NCBI GenBank assembly: GCA_963728825.1
Contig: CAVSLA010000004.1
Span: forward strand, 558,001-622,000
Reading direction: 5' to 3'
Source: CAVREM01 sp963728825
GTDB lineage: Bacteria > Acidobacteriota > Vicinamibacteria > Vicinamibacterales > CAVVIG01
DNA: 64,000 bases
Part shown: piece after piece, positions 18,074-25,866 of the stretch
Numbering within the stretch: the first letter of the stretch is position 1
Layout of the letters: every line of letters starts with the position of its first letter
Program-made: the position numbers and the translations under genes
Notes under the pieces: generated by a model
Seen by the model: only the letters and a program-made list of their open reading frames with translations
Databases searched by the model: none
Told to the model about the DNA's origin: nothing

Positions 18074-19612
18074 ATGACTTCCGACGCGGCTCCGCAACCT
18101 GTCAAAGGCTACGAAGCGTTCTTTGGATTTCGCGAGGCGCCGTTCAGTCTGGCCCCGAACACCCGATTTCTGTTCGACAGCGCGTCGCATGCGGCCGCCC
18201 GGGCACAGGTGGCCTACGCGCTCGAGCGCCGCGAACCGCTGGTGGTCGTGACCGGCGACATCGGCACCGGGAAAACGCTGCTGTGCCGCAGCGTCGTCGA
18301 GCGGCTCGAACGCAGGACATTCCTGTCAATCGTGAACGACCCGCTGCTCGAAGCCGACGAGCTTCTGAAGCTGATGCTGCAGGACTTCGGGGTCATCTCG
18401 AAAGACCGGACCAGGCTGACGCCGACGACACGCCATGATCTGACGCACGCGCTCCAGGAATTTCTGTTGTCTCTCGTTCCGCTCCAGGCTCATGCCGTCC
18501 TCGTAATCGACGAGGCCCAGCACATCAAGCCGGACGTCATGGAACAGATCCGCCTCGTTTCGAACATTCATGACGAGGCCGGCACGATGCTGCAGATCAT
18601 CCTGGTCGGGCAGCCAAGTCTCGAGCCGTTGCTGTTGCGACCCGAGCTGGGTCAGGTGAGGCAGCGGGTGTCGAGGTACTGCCGTCTCGAGCCGCTCGGC
18701 GCAACGGAGGTTTCGAAATACATCGAGCATCGACTCGCGGTCGCGCGTGGCGGCCCGGCGCCGTCCCAGGGGAGCGTCGCATTCGGTCCGGATGCGGCGG
18801 CGGCGATCTGGCGGCTGTCCGGCGGTGTGCCGCGGGTGATCAACCTGTTATGCGATCGGGCGCTCGAAGCGGCCTTCGGTCAGCAGGTGCGCACGATTGG
18901 CGCGCCGCTCATCGACGCCGCAGCCCGCGAGCTCGACCTGCGGACCGTATCCAGGCCAACGCCGGTGCCAGTGCCGGCTCCCGTTCCCGCTCCGGTGCCA
19001 GCTTTTGCGCCGGTGACGCAAGCCGTCGAACCGCCGGTGCCCTTTGAGGCCGCCGCGTTTGAGATCGAAGACACCCCTCGACGGCGGTCCCCCTTCGTGA
19101 TGGCTGCGGCGGTCGTGGTCGCTGCAGGGCTGGCGTGGTTCGCGGTCCGTGCCTTATACCGGCCCCAGGCTCCGACCTCAGACCCCGCATTCACATCCGC
19201 CGCGCCGCCGCCGGCGGAGAGACAGCCTCCCGCCGCTCAGTCGACGCTCGAACCTCAACCGTCAGCGACGGCGCCGCCTGCGGCTCCGCCGACGTCGGCC
19301 TCAGTCCCACCGCCCACCGCGACGCCTCCCGCCCCGCCGCCTGGCGCGTCGCCTTCGACATCCGCTGCTCCGGTCGCTCCGGCAAACTCGGCATTTGAGA
19401 TCGTGGTTGCGTCGTTTCGCACCTCGACCCGGGCCTCGGCAGTTGCGGCTGAGCTTGTGGCGCTGGGGCAACCGGTCCGCCAACGCGTGTCTGACGGTTG
19501 GCAGCAAGTGCTAGCTGGTCCATTCCAAACGCGTGCGGCTGCCGAGGACGCGCAGGCGCGGCTCGACCGCGCAGGCTACACCGGGACTCAGATCGTTCCC
19601 GTCGCGCGCTGA
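18074..19612 (+). CDS. ExeA-like AAA ATPase with C-terminal SPOR domain
   Basis: A 512-residue inner-membrane protein. The N-terminal AAA domain (about 10-280) is of the ExeA/GspA type: opening motif GFREAPFSLAPNTRFLF, Walker A GDIGTGKTLL, Walker B AVLVIDEAQH, sensor LVGQPSLEPLL. A transmembrane helix at about 337-358 is flanked by Pro/Ala-rich linkers, and the last 75 residues form a SPOR domain (FEIVVASFRTSTRASAVAAEL) that would bind denuded peptidoglycan in the periplasm. ExeA-type ATPases help pass secretion machines through the cell wall, and SPOR domains mark septal or remodelled wall, so this protein likely links ATP use to wall sites. MreB is encoded 158 bp downstream on the same strand. 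Confidence 0.9.
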   Translation: MTSDAAPQPVKGYEAFFGFREAPFSLAPNTRFLFDSASHAAARAQVAYALERREPLVVVTGDIGTGKTLLCRSVVERLERRTFLSIVNDPLLEADELLKLMLQDFGVISKDRTRLTPTTRHDLTHALQEFLLSLVPLQAHAVLVIDEAQHIKPDVMEQIRLVSNIHDEAGTMLQIILVGQPSLEPLLLRPELGQVRQRVSRYCRLEPLGATEVSKYIEHRLAVARGGPAPSQGSVAFGPDAAAAIWRLSGGVPRVINLLCDRALEAAFGQQVRTIGAPLIDAAARELDLRTVSRPTPVPVPAPVPAPVPAFAPVTQAVEPPVPFEAAAFEIEDTPRRRSPFVMAAAVVVAAGLAWFAVRALYRPQAPTSDPAFTSAAPPPAERQPPAAQSTLEPQPSATAPPAAPPTSASVPPPTATPPAPPPGASPSTSAAPVAPANSAFEIVVASFRTSTRASAVAAELVALGQPVRQRVSDGWQQVLAGPFQTRAAAEDAQARLDRAGYTGTQIVPVAR

Positions 19613-19770
19613 CCGCGTTTACAAAGTTGTCGATCGCGATCGCATTCCGTAATGTCGATCGCGCGGCTCACCCCCGGCTGAACGCCTTCACCACGAAAGC
19701 TCGAACGATCCATCGAGCCGCGGTCCGCCCAACGCTGGAATGTTCCTTGCCCGCTGACGCGCCAAACGTC

Positions 19771-20802
19771 ATGTCCATGGTTCACTTCGGTACCGATCTC
19801 GCCATCGATCTGGGTACGGCCAACACCTGCGTCTTCGCGAAAGGTCGAGGCGTCATCCTGAACGAGCCGTCGCTCATCGCCTTCAACGCGGCCACTGGAG
19901 CCATCGAAGCAGTCGGCGCCTGCGCCCGTGAAATGCTGGGAAGAAGCCCGAGTCACCTCCGGCCGGTCCGTCCGATCAAGGACGGGGTGATCGCCGACTT
20001 CGACGCGGCGGAGAAGATGCTCACGCATTTCATCCGCAAGACCCATCAGACCATCCGCGCCTGGTTCCGCTCGCGCGTCCTGGTCGGCGTGCCGACCGAG
20101 ATCACGCCGGTCGAGCGGCGCGCGGTCAAGGACTCCGCCTACCGCGCCAAAGCCAGCGAGGTCTACCTGGTCGACGAGCCGATGGCCGCCGCCGTCGGCG
20201 CGGGCCTGCCGATCGCCGACGCCGCCGGCAACATGATCATCGACATCGGCGGCGGCACCTCGGACATCGCCGTCATCTCACTGGCCGGCGTCGTCATCGG
20301 CCGCTCGGTACGAGTCGGCGGCGACGCGATGGACGATGCCATCATTCAGTACATGAAGAAGCGGCACGACCTGCTGGTCGGAGAACGGACCGCCGAAGCC
20401 ATCAAGATCCAGATTGGATCGGCGACCGAGCTCGACAAGCCCCTGAAGATGGAAGTCAAAGGTCGCCATCTGGGGAAGGGCGTGCCGATGAAGATCGTCG
20501 TCTCGGATTCAGAAATTCGTGAAGCGCTCGCCGAACCGTTGAAGACCATCCTTCGCGCCGTCCGCGAAACGCTCGATCAGATCCCTCCCGAACTGTCCTC
20601 GGACATCTTCGACCGCGGCGTGGCTCTGTGTGGCGGCGGATCGCTGTTGCGCAATCTCGATCGGCGCATCCGCGAGGAAACGCAGCTGCCTGTCCAGATG
20701 GTGGACGAGCCGCTGTCGTGCGTGGTCGTCGGTGCCGGCAAGATGCTGAGCGACGACGTCCTGCTCAAAAAGCTCTCGGTGCAGCAGGAAGCGCGCGCCT
20801 AG
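19771..20802 (+). CDS. mreB: Rod shape-determining protein MreB
   Basis: Bacterial actin homologue of 343 residues that positions cell-wall synthesis. The phosphate 1 motif GTDLAIDLGTANTC lies at the N-terminus, phosphate 2 in MIIDIGGGTSDIAVI (about residue 155) and the adenosine loop in GVALCGGGSLLRNLDRRI (about 290). I chose the ATG at 19771 because MreB proteins start close to this motif; the open frame extends 91 codons further upstream with no recognisable content. No mreC, mreD, rodA or pbp2 gene follows, so this copy is outside the usual mre operon and may be one of several. Confidence 0.93.
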   Translation: MSMVHFGTDLAIDLGTANTCVFAKGRGVILNEPSLIAFNAATGAIEAVGACAREMLGRSPSHLRPVRPIKDGVIADFDAAEKMLTHFIRKTHQTIRAWFRSRVLVGVPTEITPVERRAVKDSAYRAKASEVYLVDEPMAAAVGAGLPIADAAGNMIIDIGGGTSDIAVISLAGVVIGRSVRVGGDAMDDAIIQYMKKRHDLLVGERTAEAIKIQIGSATELDKPLKMEVKGRHLGKGVPMKIVVSDSEIREALAEPLKTILRAVRETLDQIPPELSSDIFDRGVALCGGGSLLRNLDRRIREETQLPVQMVDEPLSCVVVGAGKMLSDDVLLKKLSVQQEARA

Positions 20803-20911
20803 TCGAATCCCACCCTGCGCCGGCCGTCTGTGATCCCGCGCGCGGCCGCCATGGCCCCGTGTCGATCCGTTTGCTCCGTACGCGCGGTTCGGAGGACGAT
20901 GATCGAGCGCG

Positions 20912-22069
20912 ATGCTCACCACACTGGCCGTCTCCGGCTACCGATCGCTCCGCGATCTGGGGCTCTCGCTCGATCGTCTGAACCTGGTCACCGGTCCCAA
21001 CGGCAGCGGCAAATCGAACCTGTATCGCGCGCTTCGGCTGCTGGCCGAGACGGCGCAGGGGCGGGTGATTCCCTCGCTGGCCCGTGAGGGCGGGTTGCAG
21101 TCGACGCTCTGGGCGGGTCCGGAGAGCCTTTCGCGCGCCGTCGTGCGCGGCGAGCGGCCGGTGCAAGGACTCGTGCGCAAGGGTCCGGTCAGCGTGCGGC
21201 TCGGTTTTTCGAGCGACGAGTTCAGCTACGCAATCGATCTCGGCCTGCCGCCGCCGCCGGCCGGCGCGTTCGGACACGATCCGGAAATCAAACGGGAGTG
21301 TCTGTGGAATGGCGCGACGCTGCGGCCGTCAGCGATTCTCGTCGACCGCCGCGGCCCGCTCGTCAGGACGCGAGCGCCGAAGGGGGAGTGGATCGTCATC
21401 ACCCACCAGCTGGCGAGCTTCGACAGCATGATGACCCACTGCGCCGACCCGCGAACGACCCCGGAAATGCTGATGCTGCGCGAGACGATGCGCGCCTGGC
21501 GTTTCTACGATCACTTCCGCACCGACGCGACCGCCCCGGCCCGGACGCCGCAGATCGGCACCCACACGCCGGTTCTGAGCCACGACGGTGCTGATCTGGC
21601 CGCAGCCGTCCAGACCATCCGTGAGATCGGCGACAGCGACGCCCTGGACGAGGCGGTCGACGACGCGTTCCCAGGCAGCAGGGTGGCGGTCCGGATCACC
21701 GACGGGTGGTTCGAGCTCGAGATGCAGCAGCACGGATTGCTTCGTTCGTTGAAGGCCGCCGAGTTGTCGGATGGGACGCTCCGCTATTTGCTGTGGGTCG
21801 CGGCGTTGCTGACCCCGCGGCCTCCGGGCCTGCTGGTCCTGAACGAGCCGGAGACCAGTCTCCACCCCGACCTGCTCCCTCCGCTCAGTCGGTTGATCGC
21901 GCAGACCGCCGAGCGCTCACAAGTGCTGGTCGTTTCCCACGCCCCTGCGCTGGTCGATGCCCTGCAACAGCTCCCGGCATGCCATTCGGTCACGCTGCAG
22001 AAATCCTTCGGCCAGACGTCAGTCGCGGGGGACGATCACAACGCGGCGTGGCAATGGCCGGCACGTTGA
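20912..22069 (+). CDS. AAA family ATPase with ABC-type head (RecF/SMC-like)
   Basis: A 385-residue soluble ATPase of the AAA_21 group. The N-terminus has SGYRSLRDLGLSLDRLNLV followed by Walker A GPNGSGKSN (about residues 28-36). A middle segment of about 250 residues replaces the long coiled coil of SMC proteins. The C-terminus carries signature-like AAELSDGTLRYL, Walker B LLVLNEPETSLHPDLL and the switch region VLVVSHAPALVDAL. Proteins of this class are found in DNA repair, in OLD-like nucleases and in defence systems; here no partner nuclease or effector is adjacent. Its stop is 74 bp before a convergent LuxR-type gene, with a repeat hairpin between. Confidence 0.85.
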   Translation: MLTTLAVSGYRSLRDLGLSLDRLNLVTGPNGSGKSNLYRALRLLAETAQGRVIPSLAREGGLQSTLWAGPESLSRAVVRGERPVQGLVRKGPVSVRLGFSSDEFSYAIDLGLPPPPAGAFGHDPEIKRECLWNGATLRPSAILVDRRGPLVRTRAPKGEWIVITHQLASFDSMMTHCADPRTTPEMLMLRETMRAWRFYDHFRTDATAPARTPQIGTHTPVLSHDGADLAAAVQTIREIGDSDALDEAVDDAFPGSRVAVRITDGWFELEMQQHGLLRSLKAAELSDGTLRYLLWVAALLTPRPPGLLVLNEPETSLHPDLLPPLSRLIAQTAERSQVLVVSHAPALVDALQQLPACHSVTLQKSFGQTSVAGDDHNAAWQWPAR

Positions 22070-22073
22070 TCGT

Positions 22074-22150
22074 TCAATCCTCAAATCCTCAAATCCTCAA
22101 ATCCTCAAATCCTAGAAATCCTGAAATCCTGAAATCTCCAGTTTCAGGAT
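22074..22150. repeat. 9-bp tandem repeat (AAATCCTCA/AAATCCTGA) ending in a hairpin
   Basis: About seven imperfect copies of a 9-bp unit lie between two convergent genes. Copies at the left read AAATCCTCA and those at the right AAATCCTGA. The right end can pair with the sequence just inside the next gene: ATCCTGAAA at 22126-22134 against TTTCAGGAT at 22142-22150, a perfect 9-bp stem with a 7-base loop. The same unit forms a larger hairpin at 52985-53034. It may act as a two-way terminator. Confidence 0.8.
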
Positions 22151-22431
22151 CGCGCCAGCAATCCACGACGAAGCGCAACCGCAACCGCTTCCGACCGGCC
22201 GACGACGCCCATCCTGGCAAAGAGAGTCGTCAGCCGCGCTTCGAGGTCGGGTTCCGTGGTCCCGAAACGGTCGGCCAACGTGCTGGTGGCCGTTCCATCT
22301 GCCAGCAGCTGGAGCGCTGTCCGCTCCCATGGCGTAATGTGCAGCACGAGCTCCTCCGCGATGTTGTCGAACGAGCCAGCCTCGAATCGACGCCTGCTGA
22401 AGAGACGATCGGCAGCCGCCCTTCGTGACAT
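22144..22431 (-). CDS. Orphan LuxR-type helix-turn-helix protein
   Basis: A 95-residue protein that consists of one LuxR/NarL-type DNA-binding domain with a 30-residue N-terminal extension and no receiver. It aligns along its length with the DNA-binding part of the response regulator encoded 50 bp upstream: TPWERTALQLLADG against TPRELSALRLLADG, LFARMGV against LFEKLGV, and RSEAVAVALRRGLL against RTEAVKVATRRGLV. The recognition-helix region (TTEPDLEARLTTLF) differs strongly from the usual SERTVKTHLEHLF, so it may bind other DNA, dimerise with the regulator, or be a decaying duplicate. It is the third gene of the kinase-regulator unit. Confidence 0.65.
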   Translation of the reverse strand: MSRRAAADRLFSRRRFEAGSFDNIAEELVLHITPWERTALQLLADGTATSTLADRFGTTEPDLEARLTTLFARMGVVGRSEAVAVALRRGLLARS

Positions 22432-22481
22432 GGCTATGTAGATGAAGACGCCGGACCAGGTCTGGCGGTTCCGCCAGGACT

Positions 22482-23135
22482 CTACTGGAGGCGGACGAGG
22501 CCGCGGCGGGTGGCCACCTTCACCGCCTCGGTCCGGCTGGTCACGCCCAGCTTCTCGAACAGATGCTCGAGGTGAGTCTTGACCGTACGTTCACTGATGT
22601 CGAGCTCGCTGGCGATTTCCTTGTTGGCCTTGCCGTCGGCCAGCAGTCTCAGCGCCGACAGCTCCCGCGGCGTGAGCTGGACCCGCGTCACGGTCTCGGC
22701 CAGTTTCGCCGCCGCGGCCGGCGCAATGTAGGTTTTGCCCGCCAGGACGGCGCGGATGCAACTGACCAGATCGTCCGCGGCGATATCCTTCAGCACGTAG
22801 GCCTTGGCTCCCGCCTTGAGCGCCTGGGAAATCTCGTCGTCGGTGTCGTAGGTCGTGAGCACGATGACGCGCGCCGTGGGATCTTCATGCCTGAGCCGCC
22901 GCACGACCTCGACCCCTTCCATCACCGGCATCCGCAAGTCGAGCAGCGTGACGTCGGGACGATGACGCTGGTAGGCCTGAATCGCCTCCACACCGTTGCC
23001 CGCCTCGGCGACGACCTGCAGGTCGGGCTCCTGGTTGATGATGTTGGCGACGCCGGTCCGCAACAGCGCGTGATCGTCCACCAGGAGCACTCGCGCGCGT
23101 TCGGTGCCCGCCCGAGGCGCTTCAGCTTGCGGCAT
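22482..23135 (-). CDS. NarL/FixJ-type response regulator
   Basis: A 217-residue DNA-binding regulator that receives phosphate from the sensor kinase encoded just upstream. The receiver domain (about 10-130) has VLLVDDHALLR, the phospho-aspartate in VTLLDLRMP and the conserved lysine in AYVLKDI. The LuxR-type helix-turn-helix (about 150-212) shows LTPRELSALRLLADGKANKEIA and SERTVKTHLEHLFEKLGV. I chose the ATG at 23135 (MPQAEAP); this start lies 14 bases inside the kinase gene, so translation is coupled. Targets are unknown; the divergent efflux operon beyond the kinase is a candidate. Confidence 0.93.
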   Translation of the reverse strand: MPQAEAPRAGTERARVLLVDDHALLRTGVANIINQEPDLQVVAEAGNGVEAIQAYQRHRPDVTLLDLRMPVMEGVEVVRRLRHEDPTARVIVLTTYDTDDEISQALKAGAKAYVLKDIAADDLVSCIRAVLAGKTYIAPAAAAKLAETVTRVQLTPRELSALRLLADGKANKEIASELDISERTVKTHLEHLFEKLGVTSRTEAVKVATRRGLVRLQ

Positions 23136-24489
23136 GAATCTGTGTCGGCACCGCGGACGGGTCCCAGGCCAGCACGATCTCGGTCCCATTCCGTGGGGCG
23201 GTCACGATGGTCAACGATGCGCCAATCCGGTCGGCGCGCTCCTGCATGCTCGTCATACCGAAACCCGACCTCGCCGTGTCGCGGACGATGCCCCGTCCAT
23301 CGTCGGCAATCGACAGCCGGAGGCCGACCGATTGGACCGTCGCCGCGCGAATGACGATGCGGCGGGCCCGTGAATGACGCACGGCGTTGGTCAGCGCTTC
23401 CTGCGCGATGCCGATGATCTCGCGCTCGACCCCTTCGCCCAGACGCGGAATCTCGTCCACCGTCAGATCGATGGGCATCGTGGAGGTCCGGCGGCCGATT
23501 TCAGTGAGCCGCTTGAGAGCCGAGGCGATGTCCTCACCGCTGCCGACGTGCGGCCGGAGCGCCCCGACCGAGCGTCGTGCTTCGGTCAGATGCACCCGCG
23601 CCAGGTCGATGGCGGTCTCGATGCTGGCGGCAATCGTTGGCGGCAGGACGCTCGCTTCGCGTTTGGCGCCCTGAAGCTGCATGAGGATCGCGGCAAAGCC
23701 CTGCGCGAGGTTGTCGTGAATGTCCCGCGCGAGGCGGTTGCGTTCGTCGAGCGTCGCCTTGCGTCGTTCCTCGAGCCGATTGAGCTCGAGCAGACGGCTG
23801 TAGTGCAACGCCAGCGCTGCCTGGCGGGCAATCGCTTCGAGCAGTGTCACGCGCCACCATTGATCCTCAGACTCGGCGGCTCCGGAGCTGACGAGCGTCA
23901 TCCAACCCAGCGTGCGCGAGCCAAGCGCCAGCGGCGTCGAAAACGTCACGTGCCAACCCATCCGCCGGCTGTAGTCGCGAATGTCCGCCGGCAGACGGAC
24001 GTCGTCGCCCCGGTAGACGACGGTGCCGGTCCAGCCTGACGAATACTCGAACAGGTGGTTGGCCATGCTCTCGCATGGAAAACGCGTGACCTCGCCGACG
24101 ACCGGCACGGGCGACCCGGAGACGCTGCGCAGCATCAGCAATCGATCCTGGACGTAGGCCATCCACGGCTCGCAGCGCTGTCCGACTTCATCGAGCAGCC
24201 ACAGCGCGCACGCGTGGCTCTCGCCTTCGTCGACCATCGTCTTGGTCAGCGCGCCGAAGAACGCATCGACGTCCGGCTCGCGAACCAGCAGGTCGAGCGC
24301 GAGCTTGACGACCGAGGTCTGCATGTTCGCGCGACATTCGGCGCGGCGGCGCTCGCAGGTCTCGCGCTTGAGCGCGGCGCGCAGGACCTCCGGATCGTTT
24401 GAGGCCGTGGCCGCGACCAGCTGCGCCCGATCGGGCTCCGCTTCGTAGCAATCGCCGTCTGCCACCGGATCCGATGGATGTGACTTCAC
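23122..24489 (-). CDS. GAF-domain sensor histidine kinase (NarX/DegS type)
   Basis: A 455-residue soluble kinase. An N-terminal helical part precedes a GAF-like sensor (about 60-215). The HisKA_3 dimerisation region carries the phospho-accepting histidine in RNRLARDIHDNLAQGFAA (about residue 258). The C-terminal ATPase domain shows IAQEALTNAVRHSRA, ADDGRGI and GFGMTSMQERA. There are no transmembrane helices, so the signal is cytoplasmic. The start is the GTG at 24489 (VKSHPSDP), preceded by GAGGGGGA; longer readings enter the RND operon on the other strand. The stop overlaps the response regulator start by 14 bases. Confidence 0.9.
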   Translation of the reverse strand: MKSHPSDPVADGDCYEAEPDRAQLVAATASNDPEVLRAALKRETCERRRAECRANMQTSVVKLALDLLVREPDVDAFFGALTKTMVDEGESHACALWLLDEVGQRCEPWMAYVQDRLLMLRSVSGSPVPVVGEVTRFPCESMANHLFEYSSGWTGTVVYRGDDVRLPADIRDYSRRMGWHVTFSTPLALGSRTLGWMTLVSSGAAESEDQWWRVTLLEAIARQAALALHYSRLLELNRLEERRKATLDERNRLARDIHDNLAQGFAAILMQLQGAKREASVLPPTIAASIETAIDLARVHLTEARRSVGALRPHVGSGEDIASALKRLTEIGRRTSTMPIDLTVDEIPRLGEGVEREIIGIAQEALTNAVRHSRARRIVIRAATVQSVGLRLSIADDGRGIVRDTARSGFGMTSMQERADRIGASLTIVTAPRNGTEIVLAWDPSAVPTQIHAAS

Positions 24490-24738
24490 CGCAGTCCCCC
24501 TCGAACAATTATCCGGCAGTTTGACTGGAGCCGACCGCCTTTCACAGCCGTCCGCTCGGCCGATGCCCGCATCGGCCGAAAGGCCGAGATCAATCTCGAC
24601 CGGGCGACGGGCTCGTTTGTCCCACACGAGTCCGAGCCGGAGATCGCGCGCACGCCCGATTGTGGAGGGCTGCCGCGACGCGCGACAGTAGCTGGCAAGG
24701 ACAGCGATCCAGCAGCAGAGAAGCAGCGAGGGAACACT

Positions 24739-25866
24739 ATGGTGAAACGAATGATCGTGATGCTCGCCGTGACGGGGTTGTTCGTCGCGGGCCTGGGCTT
24801 CATCAAGTTCAAGCAGATTCAGACGGCCATCGCGCAGGGGGCGGCGTTTCAGCCGCCACCCGAGGCCGTCACCACGATCGTCGCGGAGCAGCAGGAGTGG
24901 CCCGCGACGCTGAGCGCGATCGGCACCGTCGCCGCGGTGCAGGGTGTGACGGTCAGCGCCGATCTGCCGGGGACCGTCGAGCGGGTGCTGTTCGAGTCGG
25001 GGCAGGCGGTTCGCGCCGGAGACGTGCTGGCGCTGCTCGACACCAGACAGGAGCGCGCGCAGCTGGCCGCATCCGAGGCGCAACGTGACCTGGCCCGGGT
25101 GAACTTCGAGCGGGTGCAGGGCCTGCTGAAGGAACGCGTGATCTCGCAGGCCGAGTTCGATCGATCGACCGCCGAGGAGCGTCAGGCGGAAGCGCGCGTC
25201 GGCGAAATCAATGCGTCCATCGATCGCAAGACCATCCGCGCGCCCTTTGCCGGCATCCTCGGCATCCGTCAGGTGAACGTCGGCCAGTACTTGTCGGCCG
25301 GTGATCCGCTGGTCGCGCTCCAGTCGCTGAACCCGATCTACGTGAACTTCGGCGTGCCGCAGCAGTCGGCGGGCCAGATGCGCGCCGGCCGCCAGGTTCG
25401 AATTACCGCGGACAGCCTGCCGGGCGTCACGTTCAGCGGCCGGGTGACGGCGAGCGACTCGGTCGTGAACGAGGCCACCAGAAACGTTCACATCCAGGCG
25501 ACGCTGGCGAATCCGGAGGGCAGATTGCGCCCAGGCATGTTCGTGCAGACCGAGGTCGCGCTCGGCGCAACCGGAACCATCGTGTCGCTGCCGGCCTCGG
25601 CAATCAGCTACGCGCCGTACGGCGACTCGGTATTCGTCGTGACCGAGCTCACGAGCGAGAGCGGTCAGGCCTACCGGGGCGTGCGGCAGCAGTTCGTCAA
25701 GCTCGGCGCGGCGCGCGGCGATCAGATCGCCGTGCTCTCCGGCATCTCTGCCGGCGACGAGGTCGTGACGTCGGGCGTCTTCAAGCTGCGCAACGGCGCC
25801 GCCGTGGTCGTCAACAACAAGGTCCTGCCCGCCAACAGCGCGACCCCCAAGCCGGAGAACAGCTGA
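24739..25866 (+). CDS. RND efflux periplasmic adaptor (membrane fusion protein)
   Basis: A 375-residue periplasmic adaptor that joins the inner-membrane pump to the TolC-like channel. A signal/anchor segment lies at about 4-24. The lipoyl and barrel-sandwich halves are visible in TVSADLPGTVERVLFESGQAVRAGDVLALLD and in TIRAPFAGILGIRQVNVGQYL, flanking an alpha-helical hairpin (about 100-145). Beta-barrel and membrane-proximal domains follow. Its stop overlaps the pump start by one base (TGATG), and the gene is first in a three-gene operon. It is divergent from the GAF kinase with about 250 bp between. Confidence 0.95.
   Translation: MVKRMIVMLAVTGLFVAGLGFIKFKQIQTAIAQGAAFQPPPEAVTTIVAEQQEWPATLSAIGTVAAVQGVTVSADLPGTVERVLFESGQAVRAGDVLALLDTRQERAQLAASEAQRDLARVNFERVQGLLKERVISQAEFDRSTAEERQAEARVGEINASIDRKTIRAPFAGILGIRQVNVGQYLSAGDPLVALQSLNPIYVNFGVPQQSAGQMRAGRQVRITADSLPGVTFSGRVTASDSVVNEATRNVHIQATLANPEGRLRPGMFVQTEVALGATGTIVSLPASAISYAPYGDSVFVVTELTSESGQAYRGVRQQFVKLGAARGDQIAVLSGISAGDEVVTSGVFKLRNGAAVVVNNKVLPANSATPKPENS

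Noticed and set aside
19498..19770. Upstream extension of the mreB frame by 91 codons
   Set aside because: It overlaps the end of the ExeA-like gene, has no actin-fold content, and MreB proteins begin at the nearby GTDLAIDLGTA motif.
20912..22069. Possible defence system around the AAA ATPase
   Set aside because: No nuclease, toxin, reverse transcriptase or other effector is adjacent; neighbours are mreB and a two-component system.
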